Source: VFKI01 sp964647825 (GTDB lineage Bacteria > Pseudomonadota > Gammaproteobacteria > DSM-16500). Taken from it: a stretch of DNA of 64,000 nucleotides. The DNA lies in the NCBI GenBank assembly GCA_964647825.1, contig CAZYJL010000003.1, forward strand, positions 1 through 64,000, written 5' to 3'. Positions 50,495-60,649 of this stretch are shown here, piece by piece. A program made the translations under genes and the position numbers. Position 1 is the stretch's first letter, and each line of letters starts with the position of its first letter. Below the pieces are notes generated by a model. That model made no database searches. It was given only the letters and a program-made list of their open reading frames with translations, and had not been told where the DNA came from.

Positions 50495-52282
50495 ATGACG
50501 ACGGCCAGCTTGTTACAAGTGATAGTTTATTTTCTAACACTGCTGGCACTTGTCAAACCCTTAGGCTGGTACATTGCAGCTATCCATCAAGACACTATTC
50601 CCGCTGCGGCACGCTGGCTCTCACCCATTGAAAAAATGATTTATTCTTTTTGTGCAATTGATAAAAGCAAAGAAATGACATGGAAAAGTTATTTAACTGC
50701 ACTTTTACTTTTTTCAATATGTGGCATTTTATTAATCTATCTATTGCAACGTATCCAATTTTGGCTACCACTCAACCCGCAGCATTTTTCCAACATCCCC
50801 CCTTTATTAGCATTTAATACTGCCACGAGTTTTACGACCAACACCAACTGGCAAGCATACAGTGGTGAAACAACGATGAGCTATCTCACACAAATGCTTG
50901 CGTTCACCGTACAAAATTTTCTATCCGCCGCCACCGGGCTATCCCTTTTACTTGCCCTCATCCGCGGATTAATTCGTCATGAACAAGCGACATTAGGTAA
51001 TTTTTGGGTCGATATCGTCCGCAGCATTGTCTATATTTTATTACCACTCAGCTGCATATTAGCACTCGCGCTCGCTGCAACCGGCGTTATCCAATCTTTA
51101 CAATCTTCACGCAGCGTTCAGTTATTACAGCAACAGCGCTATGTTGCACAAGCTATCCAACCCCCAAAAGCATCTTCAAGTCTCTTGCTCGCTACACAAA
51201 CCATTCCGCTGGGACCCGTTGCTTCACAAATTGCGATCAAACAACTTGGCACCAATGGCGGCGGTTTTTTCAATACAAGTTCTGCGCATCCTCTCGAAAA
51301 CCCCACGCCGCTCAGTAATTTTCTTGAAATGCTCGCTATCTTACTGATTCCTGCAGCCTCTTGTTATACCTTTGGGCTCCTTGTTGGCGATAAACGCCAA
51401 GGCTGGGCAATTCTTGCCACGATGCTCGCCATTTTAATCCCCCTGACTTTCGCGACAATTTATTATGAACAACAAGGAAACCCATTATTGCAACCGCTTG
51501 GCATTGACACCGCAGCGCATGGCGATCTCAGTCCGGGCGGCAATATGGAAGGCAAAGAAACACGTTTTGGCATTACTAATTCCGCCCTTTGGGCAACGCT
51601 CACAACCGCCACAGCGAATGGCTCAGTAAATGCTATGCATGATTCATTCATGCCATTAGGCGGCCTTATCCCTCTCTGGCTGATGCAATTAGGTGAAGTG
51701 ATTTTTGGTGGCGTGGGCTCTGGACTTTACAGCATGTTGATGTTGATTATTCTCACAGTATTTATTGGTGGCTTAATGGTTGGCCGTACGCCTGAATACC
51801 TTGGAAAACGCATTGAACCACATGAAATGAAAATGGCAGTGATTGCTGTACTGATTATGCCAATCTTTGTTTTATTCTTTACTGCCATTGCTGTCACAAC
51901 ATCGATGGGTACATCAGCCATCGGCAATCCGCACGCACATGGTTTTACAGAAGTGTTATATGCATTTACCTCCATGCTCAACAATAACGGCAGCGCATTT
52001 TCAGGGCTCAATGCAAACACGCCTTTTTATAATCTTGTCGGTGGCTTCGGCATGCTGATTGGTCGATTCTGGATTGCCATTCCAGTTCTTGCAGTCGCCG
52101 GTGCACTCGTCCAGAAAAAAACCTTGCCACTCAGTGCTGGCACCTTACCAACGCACACACCCTTATTTGTGATGTTATTAATTGGCATGATTCTGATTCT
52201 TGGCGCACTGACCTTCTTCCCCGCCCTCGCACTCGGCCCCATCGTCGAACACCTACAACTTTGGAGTCAACATGGCAACTAA
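50495..52282 (+). CDS. kdpA: K+-transporting ATPase subunit A
   Basis: KdpA is the channel-like potassium-selective subunit of the high-affinity KdpFABC pump. The four selectivity-filter repeats can be followed ([42 protein letters not shown] and [15 protein letters not shown]). About ten membrane helices. At 595 aa it is some 40 residues longer than E. coli KdpA, the extra residues lying near 180-240. It overlaps kdpB by 11 nt. Confidence 0.95.
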   Translation: MTTASLLQVIVYFLTLLALVKPLGWYIAAIHQDTIPAAARWLSPIEKMIYSFCAIDKSKEMTWKSYLTALLLFSICGILLIYLLQRIQFWLPLNPQHFSNIPPLLAFNTATSFTTNTNWQAYSGETTMSYLTQMLAFTVQNFLSAATGLSLLLALIRGLIRHEQATLGNFWVDIVRSIVYILLPLSCILALALAATGVIQSLQSSRSVQLLQQQRYVAQAIQPPKASSSLLLATQTIPLGPVASQIAIKQLGTNGGGFFNTSSAHPLENPTPLSNFLEMLAILLIPAASCYTFGLLVGDKRQGWAILATMLAILIPLTFATIYYEQQGNPLLQPLGIDTAAHGDLSPGGNMEGKETRFGITNSALWATLTTATANGSVNAMHDSFMPLGGLIPLWLMQLGEVIFGGVGSGLYSMLMLIILTVFIGGLMVGRTPEYLGKRIEPHEMKMAVIAVLIMPIFVLFFTAIAVTTSMGTSAIGNPHAHGFTEVLYAFTSMLNNNGSAFSGLNANTPFYNLVGGFGMLIGRFWIAIPVLAVAGALVQKKTLPLSAGTLPTHTPLFVMLLIGMILILGALTFFPALALGPIVEHLQLWSQHGN

Positions 52283-54320
52283 AATTAGCCCATGGGATAA
52301 AACCATTCTCATCACCGCCATGAAAGGCGCACTCAAAAAATTATCGCCACGACATCAAATAACCAATCCTGTCATGTTCACGGTGTATATTGCTTCTTTA
52401 CTCACAACAGGCTTATTTTTTCATGCATTATTTTACGAGAGCGCACACTCGCCCTTTTTTATTTTACATATCGCACTATGGTTATGGGGCACATTATTAT
52501 TTGCGAATTTCGCTGAAGCAATGGCAGAAGGACGCGGCAAAGCACAAGCGCAAACACTGCGAAAATCTCGACAAGAAATCATTGCAAAAAAATTAGCAGC
52601 ACCGACACGACAAGCAAAAATTTCTACCGTTCCTTCCACACAATTAACCATTGACGATATTGTCTTAGTCGAATCGGGTGATTACATTCCAGGCGATGGC
52701 GAAGTCATTGAAGGTGTTGCCCTCGTGAATGAAAGTGCCATTACGGGCGAAAGCGCACCTGTCATTCGTGAAAGTGGAGGCGATCGAAGTGCGGTCACCG
52801 GCGGGACATTAGTGATTTCGGATTGGCTCATTATTCGCATTACCGCTAACCCCGGCGAAACCTTTCTTGATCGCATGATCGATTTAGTCGAAGGCGCAAA
52901 GCGTCAAAAAACGCCAAATGAATTGGCATTAACCATTTTATTAGCCGCACTCACATTAGTTTTTCTCGTCGTTTGCGCTAGCCTATTACCCTTTTCACTG
53001 TATGGCAGCGCACTCACAGGAAAAACTGCCTCGATCACTGTCCTGATTGCTTTATTTGTTTGCCTCGCGCCTACGACGATTGGCGGATTGCTATCTGCAA
53101 TTGGTATCGCTGGCATGGATCGCATGATCAAAGCAAATGTGATTGCTTTATCTGGACGAGCCATCGAAGCTGCCGGTGATATTGATATGTTGATCCTAGA
53201 TAAAACCGGCACCATCACGTTGGGCAATCGTCACGCGACTGATTTTATTCCAGCACCAGGGATTTCCATTGAAACACTCGCCGATGCCGCACAACTTGCT
53301 TCATTAAGTGATGAAACACCTGAGGGGCGCAGTATTGTGATTTTAGCCAAAGAAAAATTTGGCATGCGCGGACGTGATTTGGCCGCCACAGGCGCAACAT
53401 TTATTCCCTTTACTGCGCAAAGCCGAATGAGTGGCGCAAATTTACCGAATCGCCAAATTCGCAAAGGTGCTGCAGCAGCTATCGAAGCATGGGTCACCGC
53501 ATCAGGTGGCACCGTCGATCCAGTCATTCACGATACTGTCAACGCCATTGCACGCAAAGGCGGCACACCCTTAGTCGTGGCAGAAAATGCAAAAGTCCTC
53601 GGCGTGATTTTTCTACGCGACATTGTCAAAGGTGGGATCAGTGAACGCTTTGCTGAGTTTCGCAAAATGGGCATCAAAACCATTATGATTACCGGCGACA
53701 ACCCACTTACCACAGCGGCTATTGCAGCAGAAGCTGGCGTCGACGATTTTTTAGCAAATGCCACACCTGAAAATAAATTAGCATTGATTCGTCAGCTACA
53801 AGCAGAAGGTCACCTTGTTGCCATGACCGGCGATGGCACCAATGATGCTCCCGCCTTAGCACAAGCCGATGTTGCCGTTGCAATGAATACCGGCACACAA
53901 GCAGCCAAAGAAGCTGGCAATTTAGTTGATCTTGATTCCAATCCAACAAAATTACTTGAAGTGGTAGAAATTGGTAAACAATTATTAATGACTCGCGGCG
54001 CATTAACGACATTTAGCATGGCAAATGATGTTGCAAAATACTTTGCCATTTTACCTGCCGCATTTGCGAGCACGTGGCCCATCTTAAATAAATTAAATAT
54101 TATGCATCTTGCCAATCCAGAAAGCGCCATTCTTTCTGCAGTGATTTTCAATGCACTAATTATTATTTTATTAATTCCGATTGCATTACGCGGCGTCAGT
54201 TATCGTCGTGTGTCTGCTGCCGCATTATTACAGCGCAATGTGCTGCTATTTGGCTTAGGTGGATTATGCCTTCCGTTTGCCTGTATTAAATTCATTGATG
54301 TATTAATAAATTATTTTTAA
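52272..54320 (+). CDS. kdpB: K+-transporting ATPase subunit B
   Basis: KdpB is the P-type ATPase that energises KdpA. The phosphorylated Asp is D310 in [10 protein letters not shown]; the TGES-type actuator motif is [12 protein letters not shown], the hinge [22 protein letters not shown] is intact, and LAPTTIGGL is the Kdp-type membrane motif. The length of 682 aa is normal. It overlaps kdpA, so the subunits are coupled in translation. An AT-rich tandem repeat separates it from kdpC. Confidence 0.96.
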   Translation: MATKISPWDKTILITAMKGALKKLSPRHQITNPVMFTVYIASLLTTGLFFHALFYESAHSPFFILHIALWLWGTLLFANFAEAMAEGRGKAQAQTLRKSRQEIIAKKLAAPTRQAKISTVPSTQLTIDDIVLVESGDYIPGDGEVIEGVALVNESAITGESAPVIRESGGDRSAVTGGTLVISDWLIIRITANPGETFLDRMIDLVEGAKRQKTPNELALTILLAALTLVFLVVCASLLPFSLYGSALTGKTASITVLIALFVCLAPTTIGGLLSAIGIAGMDRMIKANVIALSGRAIEAAGDIDMLILDKTGTITLGNRHATDFIPAPGISIETLADAAQLASLSDETPEGRSIVILAKEKFGMRGRDLAATGATFIPFTAQSRMSGANLPNRQIRKGAAAAIEAWVTASGGTVDPVIHDTVNAIARKGGTPLVVAENAKVLGVIFLRDIVKGGISERFAEFRKMGIKTIMITGDNPLTTAAIAAEAGVDDFLANATPENKLALIRQLQAEGHLVAMTGDGTNDAPALAQADVAVAMNTGTQAAKEAGNLVDLDSNPTKLLEVVEIGKQLLMTRGALTTFSMANDVAKYFAILPAAFASTWPILNKLNIMHLANPESAILSAVIFNALIIILLIPIALRGVSYRRVSAAALLQRNVLLFGLGGLCLPFACIKFIDVLINYF

Positions 54321-54356
54321 TTTTAATCTTAATTTTAATTTTAATTCTAATTTTAT
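54313..54356. repeat. TAATTT-type tandem repeat between kdpB and kdpC
   Basis: About seven imperfect copies of the hexamer TTTTAA/TAATTT begin at the kdpB stop codon and fill most of the 77-bp gap before kdpC. Slippage here could change the spacing between two co-translated subunit genes. Confidence 0.75.
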
Positions 54357-54397
54357 AATTTTTGATTTTGCAAAAACGATACAAAGGACAAACAAGG

Positions 54398-55018
54398 ATG
54401 CTGACGGATTTTTCTAAACAATGCAAAACAGCTTTCTTACTATGCATCACATTATCTATTTTAACGGGCATTTTATATCCAAGCGTGATCACCGTACTCG
54501 CGCAATACTTTTTTCCTTGGCAGGCAAATGGCAGTATGATCCAAAAAAACGGCATGCTCCAAGGCTCTGCCCTCATCGGCCAAGCATTTACGGATCCACG
54601 TTATTTTTGGGGACGCCCCTCTGCTACACCGACGATTCCTTACAATGCAGCAAGTTCCGCCGGCTCAAATTTAGGGCCAACCAATCCCGCACTGATTAAT
54701 ACGATCAAAATGCGCATTCTTGCACTCAAACAAGTCGACCCAACGAATACTGCCCCGATCCCTGTCGAACTTGTGACTGCGTCAGGGAGCGGCTTAGATC
54801 CTGATATCAGCCCAAATACGGCCTACTATCAAATACCACGCATTGCCCGTCAGCGTCATTTACCAGATGCCATGATTCGCCAGCTGATTGATAAAACGAT
54901 TATCCCACGGACATTTGGCCTATTCGGTGAGCCGCGTATCCCTGTACTGCAACTCAACATGCAGCTCGATACCTTAACCATGGAAACACATCATGCCAAA
55001 TTCACGTCCCACACCTGA
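54398..55018 (+). CDS. kdpC: K+-transporting ATPase subunit C
   Basis: KdpC is the one-helix periplasmic subunit that raises ATP affinity of KdpB. Typical segments are the N-terminal helix, LTGILYPSVITVLAQ, GSALIGQAFTDPRYFWGRPSA, ASGSGLDPDISP and the C-terminal FGEPRIPVLQLN. I use ATG 54398 (AAGGA upstream), 206 aa; a TTG start at 54362 would add 12 residues. It overlaps kdpD by 26 nt. Confidence 0.94.
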   Translation: MLTDFSKQCKTAFLLCITLSILTGILYPSVITVLAQYFFPWQANGSMIQKNGMLQGSALIGQAFTDPRYFWGRPSATPTIPYNAASSAGSNLGPTNPALINTIKMRILALKQVDPTNTAPIPVELVTASGSGLDPDISPNTAYYQIPRIARQRHLPDAMIRQLIDKTIIPRTFGLFGEPRIPVLQLNMQLDTLTMETHHAKFTSHT

Positions 55019-57650
55019 AAATCTTTTAAAACGTGCGCATGCAGAGGAAGAAGAAGCAAAGCGTGGCAAACTCAAAATTTATTTAGGCGCTTCTCCCGGC
55101 GTTGGCAAAACGCATGCCATGTTAGAAGATGCCATCACACTGCGTGCGCGTGGTACGGATGTCATTACTGGTATTGTTGAATCGCATGGCCGTAGTGAAA
55201 TCAACCTACTCGCAGAAAAACTTGAAACACTGCCACGTCGCGCAGTTCAGTATCAAGGAAAAGATTTTTTTGAATTTGATTTAGATGCAGCACTCAAACG
55301 TCATCCTGCTATTATTTTAATGGATGAAATGGCTCACACCAATCTTCCTGGTTCACGACATACAAAACGCTGGCAAGATATTCAGGAATTACTGGATCAA
55401 GGAATTGATGTTTTTTCCACGCTCAATGTCATGCATATTGAAAGCCTAAATGATATTGCATCACAAATTATTCATAGTCGTATTCGTGAAACAGTGCCTG
55501 ATTCTATGCTAGAAACAGCACATACCATTGAATTAGTTGATTTACCGCCCGATGATCTTTTAAAACGTTTACAAGAAGGCAAAGTGTATTTTCCAGCACA
55601 AGCTGAATTAGCAAAAGACTATTTTTTTCGTCGTGGAAATTTAATTGCATTACGCGAACTTGCCTTACGCGTCACGGCAGAACATGTTGATTCTGAAGTA
55701 TTACTTTATCGTCAAGGTCTCGGCATTCGTCATATCTGGCGTAGTCATGAAAAACTAATGGTATGCATTACGCATCATCCAAGTTCGTTACAATTAATTC
55801 GTACTGCAAAACGTATGGCTACGCCGTTAAATGCTGACTGGATTGTTGTGTACGTTGATACACCACACACATCTATCTCTGAAGAAAATCGTAATGCAGC
55901 GATTCGTAATTTACATATGGCAGAACGTTTAGGTGCACAGACGCGTATATTAACAGGGACAAATATTGTCACTGAGCTCATCAATTTTGCGCACGAAGCA
56001 AATGTCACACAAATTATTATTCATAAAAGAGTTCGTCCTCGTTGGAAAGAATTTTTCAGACATTCACTTGCGGATGAAATTATTCGTAAAAGTGGCGAGA
56101 TTGATGTCTATATTGTGACAGGTGGCATTGAAAATCCTACACTGCTTCATCATCCTAAAAAAGAACCAAGCCCTCATTTTTCTTGGAAAACATGGGGAAT
56201 TGCTATCGCTGTTGTGACATTTCTGACGGGTTTTAATTTTTTATTAAAAGATAGTTTACATCCTAGTAATTTAATTATGATTTATTTACTTGGCGTCACC
56301 GGTGTTGCACTGACAGGAAAAACAGGACCTGCTTTATTTGCATCCATTGCGAGTGTGATGGCATTTGATATTTTCTTCGTGCCACATACTCAGTATCACA
56401 GCACAGGCAATTTGCAATACGGTATTACGATACTCATCATGTTATTAGTCACACAAGTGATTATTTGGTTAGTCTTGTCCGGTCGTAAACAAGCCGAGTC
56501 GGCGCGTATTGCAGAAAAAAGAACAGCATTGCAACATGCTTTAAGTTCACGTTTAGCCAGTGTACGTGGCACAGATAAATTATTAGCAATCTCTGCACGC
56601 CATTTAGCAGAAACGTTTGCCAGTGATGTTTTAATCTTATTAGCAGATCATGAACAACTCCACATCCGCACGATGCATCCTGCAAACCAACTATTTGCTG
56701 AAAAAGAAAAAGGCATTGCGCAATGGGTGCTGGATCTTGGACAAATGGCAGGCCCTGGCACGGACACACTGTCTTTCTCAGATTCTTTATTTGTGCCATT
56801 AACTGGATCACGCGGCACGATTGGTGTTATCCGCTTACACCCACATACCGCAGGACGTCTTTTTTCACCTGAAGAATTACGCTTCATAACAAGTTGTGCC
56901 ACACAAATTGCAATTGCCATTGAATCAAACCAACTTGCAGAAAAAGAACGTGCTGCTGACCCTCAACCGATTATCGGGCAAGCAAAACATGCCCTACTAC
57001 AATCTGTCTCACATGATTTGCGCGCACCACTTGTCACCATCATGAGCGCTGCAAGTATGCAAGCTGAAATGGCAAAAGATTTAGATGTCAAAACGATTCA
57101 AAAAATGGGAGAAAGCATTTATGCAGAAGCAGAACAATTAAATCGGTTATTACATAACTTATTACAAATTACTTGGCTTGAATCGGAATCCATTCAATTA
57201 AAGAAAATCCCGCATAACCTTGAAGACGTCATTCATCTTGCTATCAAAACCAGCGTCAGCCGTGCTGATAAAAGACGAATTCAATTGGCCATTCCTGATA
57301 ATTTACCTTTGATTCCCTTTGATGAAAAACTGATTCGTGAAGTCTTTTCTAATTTAATTGACAATGCAATTAAATTTACGCCTATTGAATCGCCAATTGA
57401 TATTGTCGCGAGACTCTCTGGCAATGAAGTAATCATTCGTGTTGAAGATCGCGGTCCAGGTATTATGCCTGACGAAGTGAATCTCTTATTTGAAAAATTC
57501 TATCGCGGCCGCAATTTAACGACAGAAAGAGGCTCTGGTTTAGGGCTCGCCATTTGTCGTGAAATTATCAAAGCCCACGGCGGTAAACTCCTCGCCGATA
57601 ATCGCGAAGGCGGCGGCGCTATTTTTCAATTTACGCTGCCAGTAAATTAA
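54993..57650 (+). CDS. kdpD: Osmosensitive K+ channel sensor kinase KdpD
   Basis: KdpD senses K+ limitation and phosphorylates KdpE. The cytoplasmic KdpD domain has Walker A GASPGVGKTHAML and DEMAHTNLPGSRH; a Usp-like domain (about 250-370) and four membrane helices (about 400-495) follow, then a GAF-like region, a HisKA box with H674 in SVSHDLRAPL, and an ATPase with NAIKFTP and GSGLGLAI. The 885 aa length is usual. No kdpE follows: the next feature is a tRNA gene. The response regulator must lie elsewhere or another one is used. Confidence 0.94.
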   Translation: MPNSRPTPENLLKRAHAEEEEAKRGKLKIYLGASPGVGKTHAMLEDAITLRARGTDVITGIVESHGRSEINLLAEKLETLPRRAVQYQGKDFFEFDLDAALKRHPAIILMDEMAHTNLPGSRHTKRWQDIQELLDQGIDVFSTLNVMHIESLNDIASQIIHSRIRETVPDSMLETAHTIELVDLPPDDLLKRLQEGKVYFPAQAELAKDYFFRRGNLIALRELALRVTAEHVDSEVLLYRQGLGIRHIWRSHEKLMVCITHHPSSLQLIRTAKRMATPLNADWIVVYVDTPHTSISEENRNAAIRNLHMAERLGAQTRILTGTNIVTELINFAHEANVTQIIIHKRVRPRWKEFFRHSLADEIIRKSGEIDVYIVTGGIENPTLLHHPKKEPSPHFSWKTWGIAIAVVTFLTGFNFLLKDSLHPSNLIMIYLLGVTGVALTGKTGPALFASIASVMAFDIFFVPHTQYHSTGNLQYGITILIMLLVTQVIIWLVLSGRKQAESARIAEKRTALQHALSSRLASVRGTDKLLAISARHLAETFASDVLILLADHEQLHIRTMHPANQLFAEKEKGIAQWVLDLGQMAGPGTDTLSFSDSLFVPLTGSRGTIGVIRLHPHTAGRLFSPEELRFITSCATQIAIAIESNQLAEKERAADPQPIIGQAKHALLQSVSHDLRAPLVTIMSAASMQAEMAKDLDVKTIQKMGESIYAEAEQLNRLLHNLLQITWLESESIQLKKIPHNLEDVIHLAIKTSVSRADKRRIQLAIPDNLPLIPFDEKLIREVFSNLIDNAIKFTPIESPIDIVARLSGNEVIIRVEDRGPGIMPDEVNLLFEKFYRGRNLTTERGSGLGLAICREIIKAHGGKLLADNREGGGAIFQFTLPVN

Positions 57651-57705
57651 ACTCTATCAATGATTGCAAAGCACCCTCAATCCCGTTTATCCTTGGCGCC
57701 TTCCG

Positions 57706-57794
57706 GGAGAGATGGCCGAGCGGTTTAAGGCGCACGCCTGGAAAGTGTGTGTACGTTTAACGACGTACCGAGGGTTCGAATCCCTCTCTCTCCG
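57706..57794 (+). tRNA. serX: tRNA-Ser(GGA)
   Basis: The 7-bp acceptor stem GGAGAGA/TCTCTCC, an anticodon loop CTGGAAA with anticodon GGA, a long variable arm of class II (TACGTTTAACGACGTA) and the T arm GAGGG-TTCGAAT-CCCTC form a complete tRNA-Ser of 89 nt, closely like E. coli tRNA-Ser(GGA). The 3' CCA is not encoded. It stands 55 bp after kdpD and directly before the 4.5S RNA gene. Confidence 0.95.
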
Positions 57795-57808
57795 AAAGTG
57801 TGAAAGTG

Positions 57809-57927
57809 TGACGGTAGCCATGCCGGTCTCTTCGCGACGCTATGCTGTGAACCCCGCCAGGTCCGGAAGGAAGCAACGGTAGCAGCAGATGCGGGCGCCG
57901 AAGTCAGGCTGGTAATGGTTGCCACCT
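57809..57927 (+). ncRNA. ffs: Signal recognition particle 4.5S RNA
   Basis: The diagnostic Ffh-binding apical part CAGGTCCGGAAGGAAGCA is present, and the flanks pair into a long rod (GGTAGCCATGCCGG with CTGGTAATGGTTGCC). The RNA guides ribosomes making membrane proteins to FtsY. Ends are estimated from the pairing. It sits between tRNA-Ser and dnaX; the ffs-dnaX-ybaB-recR order is a common arrangement. Confidence 0.93.
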
Positions 57928-57949
57928 CTTACCGACAAGAGAACGCCTC

Positions 57950-59581
57950 ATGGGATACGAAGTCCTCGCTCGCAAATGGCGCCCGCATACCCTGTCTGAA
58001 ATGGTTGGACAGGAACACATCCTGCGGATGCTAACCAATGCACTCACCACCGGCCGCCTGCATCATGCATGGCTCTTTACTGGCACACGCGGCGTGGGCA
58101 AAACCACCTTGGCGCGGATTCTGGCAAAATGTTTAAACTGTGAAGCTGGCATGTCTGCACAACCCTGCAATACCTGCGGTGCTTGCACGGGGATTGATGC
58201 TGGCAAGTTTCCCGATCTACTCGAAGTCGATGCCGCCTCACGGACCAAAGTGGAAGATACCCGTGACCTACTCGATACATTGCAGTACGCACCCGTACAA
58301 GGACGCTTCAAAATTTGTTTAATCGATGAAGTTCACATGTTATCAGGCCATAGTTTCAATGCACTGCTGAAAACATTAGAAGAACCTCCCGCACATGTGA
58401 AATTTTTATTAGCCACAACCGATCCACATAAATTGCCAATCACTGTTTTATCGCGCTGTTTACAATTTAATTTACACCCCTTACCAGTCGAAAAAATAGA
58501 ACAACACTTGGCACATATTTGCGAAGCAGAAACCATCACGGCTGAAAGTGCTGCATTAAAAATACTCGCAAAGGCAGCGCGCGGCAGCTTACGCGATGCA
58601 CTGAGCTTATTAGACCAAGCCATCGCCTTCTGCGGTCAGGCCCTCACGTTAACAGAAACCCGTCATATGCTGGGTCTCGCCGATGAGAGCATTCTCATCC
58701 ACTTGCTCGAAACACTGATTAAACAAGAAAATCCCTTAACAACACCCGAATACCAACACCTACTGGAATGCTCGCCAGACTTTGATCAACTCATCGCAGA
58801 TTTACTTTTGCTATTACATCAAATCAGTCGGCAACAGATCTTACAAGATCAATCAGCGACCCCTGCTATACAAGCACTCGCCACACAATTGTCGCCAGAA
58901 GATGCGCAACTGTATTATCAAATTGCACTGATTGCGCGCCGCGATTTACCACTTGCGCCAACACCTGCTGATGGTTTTGAGATGCTAGTATTGCGACTAC
59001 TCGCTTTTCATCCTAGTAATATGCCCGCACCTACCACGCAGACCAACAAACAAGCGACACCCCCGCCTGTACCAACACACCATTCGATACAGGAAAATAC
59101 AAACAAAACAACAACGGGTATGTCGAGCAACTCGTCCTCTTCTGTCACGCCTCACACGCATGCGATCCCGGCCCCCACAACACGCTCACCCGAGCAACTT
59201 GTCACGCATTGGGCAGCGATCCTGCCTGAGCTAAATCTCTCTGGCATGGTACAAGCACTGGCTGCACACTGCATTGTACAAGAAGCCTCTGCGACGCATG
59301 TTAAAATGGCGCTAACAGAAAAGCATACCTCATTACTCAATAAAAAAATGATTGAACGCATTGAGCAAGCACTTTGTCACTATTTTAAAACAACCATTAA
59401 ACTTGAGATTGTCGCCAGCACGGAAACGCATGCACTCGATACGCCCGCTGAGCGCAGACAACAAGCGGATCGCGCACGCCAACAACAAGCGGATACAACG
59501 TTACGCAATGATCCCGGGGTCAAAAAAATTATGCACCTCTTTGATGCAACATTGGATATCGATTCCATTGAGGGTAAATAA
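57950..59581 (+). CDS. dnaX: DNA polymerase III subunits gamma and tau
   Basis: DnaX is the clamp-loader ATPase. Walker A is GTRGVGKTTLA; a zinc site C-x8-C-x2-C-x2-C (CLNCEAGMSAQPCNTCGAC region) follows, then Walker B LIDEVHML and the arginine-finger motif SRCLQF. After about residue 360 there is a Pro/Thr/Ser-rich linker and a domain III/V-like C-terminus. At 543 aa it is shorter than E. coli tau (643). I did not identify a programmed frameshift site with confidence. Confidence 0.95.
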   Translation: MGYEVLARKWRPHTLSEMVGQEHILRMLTNALTTGRLHHAWLFTGTRGVGKTTLARILAKCLNCEAGMSAQPCNTCGACTGIDAGKFPDLLEVDAASRTKVEDTRDLLDTLQYAPVQGRFKICLIDEVHMLSGHSFNALLKTLEEPPAHVKFLLATTDPHKLPITVLSRCLQFNLHPLPVEKIEQHLAHICEAETITAESAALKILAKAARGSLRDALSLLDQAIAFCGQALTLTETRHMLGLADESILIHLLETLIKQENPLTTPEYQHLLECSPDFDQLIADLLLLLHQISRQQILQDQSATPAIQALATQLSPEDAQLYYQIALIARRDLPLAPTPADGFEMLVLRLLAFHPSNMPAPTTQTNKQATPPPVPTHHSIQENTNKTTTGMSSNSSSSVTPHTHAIPAPTTRSPEQLVTHWAAILPELNLSGMVQALAAHCIVQEASATHVKMALTEKHTSLLNKKMIERIEQALCHYFKTTIKLEIVASTETHALDTPAERRQQADRARQQQADTTLRNDPGVKKIMHLFDATLDIDSIEGK

Positions 59582-59623
59582 CGCAAAAAATAACTATTTT
59601 TTAACTTAACAGGAGACTCTCCC

Positions 59624-59953
59624 ATGGCCGAAAAACCTGGTTTTGGCGACTTAATGAAAAAAGCACAAGAAATGCAGAAACAAATGCAGGATATTCAAAA
59701 ACAAATTGCCGAAATGGAAGTGACAGGCCAATCCGGCGGTGGTTTAGTGAAAATCATCATGACAGGCCAACATTTTGCCAGACGCGTCAGCCTTGATACG
59801 TCTCTCATGAAAGAAGAAAAAGCCATCATTGAAGATTTAATCGCCGCTGCCATTAATGATGCTGCTGGTAAAATCGAAAAAGGCACCCGAGAAAAAATGA
59901 GCGCCTTAGCAGGCATTAAACTACCTGATGGATTTGAGTTACCATCCGAATAA
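59624..59953 (+). CDS. ybaB: Nucleoid-associated protein YbaB/EbfC family
   Basis: A small DNA-binding dimer of 109 aa. It has the Met/Gln/Lys-rich N-terminal helix (FGDLMKKAQEMQKQMQDIQ), the central VTGQSGGGLVKIIMTG and the KMSALAGIKLPDG-like C-terminal end (here EKMSALAGIKLPDGFEL). AGGAGA precedes the ATG. It is placed between dnaX and recR as in most proteobacteria, and is probably co-transcribed with both. Confidence 0.95.
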   Translation: MAEKPGFGDLMKKAQEMQKQMQDIQKQIAEMEVTGQSGGGLVKIIMTGQHFARRVSLDTSLMKEEKAIIEDLIAAAINDAAGKIEKGTREKMSALAGIKLPDGFELPSE

Positions 59954-59985
59954 ACTATTACTTTGATCACTCACTGGATTAACGC

Positions 59986-60591
59986 ATGAAATTCAGCCAG
60001 CTACTGGACCAGCTGATCGAGGCGCTGCGCTGCTTGCCCGGAGTAGGGCCTAAAACAGCACAGCGAATGGCCTTTCAATTACTCGAACGTCATCGCGAAA
60101 ATGGCCTGCACCTTGCCTCCCTTCTCAAAGAAGCGCTGATGCGTATCCAACATTGTGAAAACTGTCGCACGTTTAGTGAAGTGCCGCTCTGTCAACTTTG
60201 CGCCGCTGAAGATCGTGACGCATCACTACTCTGCATTGTTGAGTCACCGATTGACATGGCTGCTGTTGAACAAATGGGTCATTATCGCGGCCTCTATTTT
60301 GTCTTAATGGGACACCTGTCACCACTTGATGGGGTTGGACCAGAAGAAATCGGGATGAAACAACTTGAAGAACGCATCAAACATGGTGGATTCAAAGAAA
60401 TCATTCTTGCAACCAATCCGACTGTCGAAGGTGAGGCAACTGCGCATTATATTTCTAATTTAATTAAACCCTATGCGATTCGTATCACACGCATTGCACA
60501 TGGCGTGCCACTGGGTGGCGAATTAGAATACATCGACAGCGGCACACTTGCTCGGGCTTTTGCCGGACGAGATGCTGTCACGAACGAATAG
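59986..60591 (+). CDS. recR: Recombination protein RecR
   Basis: RecR works with RecFO to load RecA on gapped DNA. A helix-hairpin-helix ([20 protein letters not shown]) is followed by a C4 zinc finger ([16 protein letters not shown]), a Toprim domain ([16 protein letters not shown]...[19 protein letters not shown]) and a Walker B-like tail ([15 protein letters not shown]). The 201 aa length is standard. Confidence 0.96.
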   Translation: MKFSQLLDQLIEALRCLPGVGPKTAQRMAFQLLERHRENGLHLASLLKEALMRIQHCENCRTFSEVPLCQLCAAEDRDASLLCIVESPIDMAAVEQMGHYRGLYFVLMGHLSPLDGVGPEEIGMKQLEERIKHGGFKEIILATNPTVEGEATAHYISNLIKPYAIRITRIAHGVPLGGELEYIDSGTLARAFAGRDAVTNE

Positions 60592-60649
60592 ATAAATAAA
60601 CGTAACAACCCATTTTATTCTCGCACACTCTCTGTGCTATGCTTAAGGC

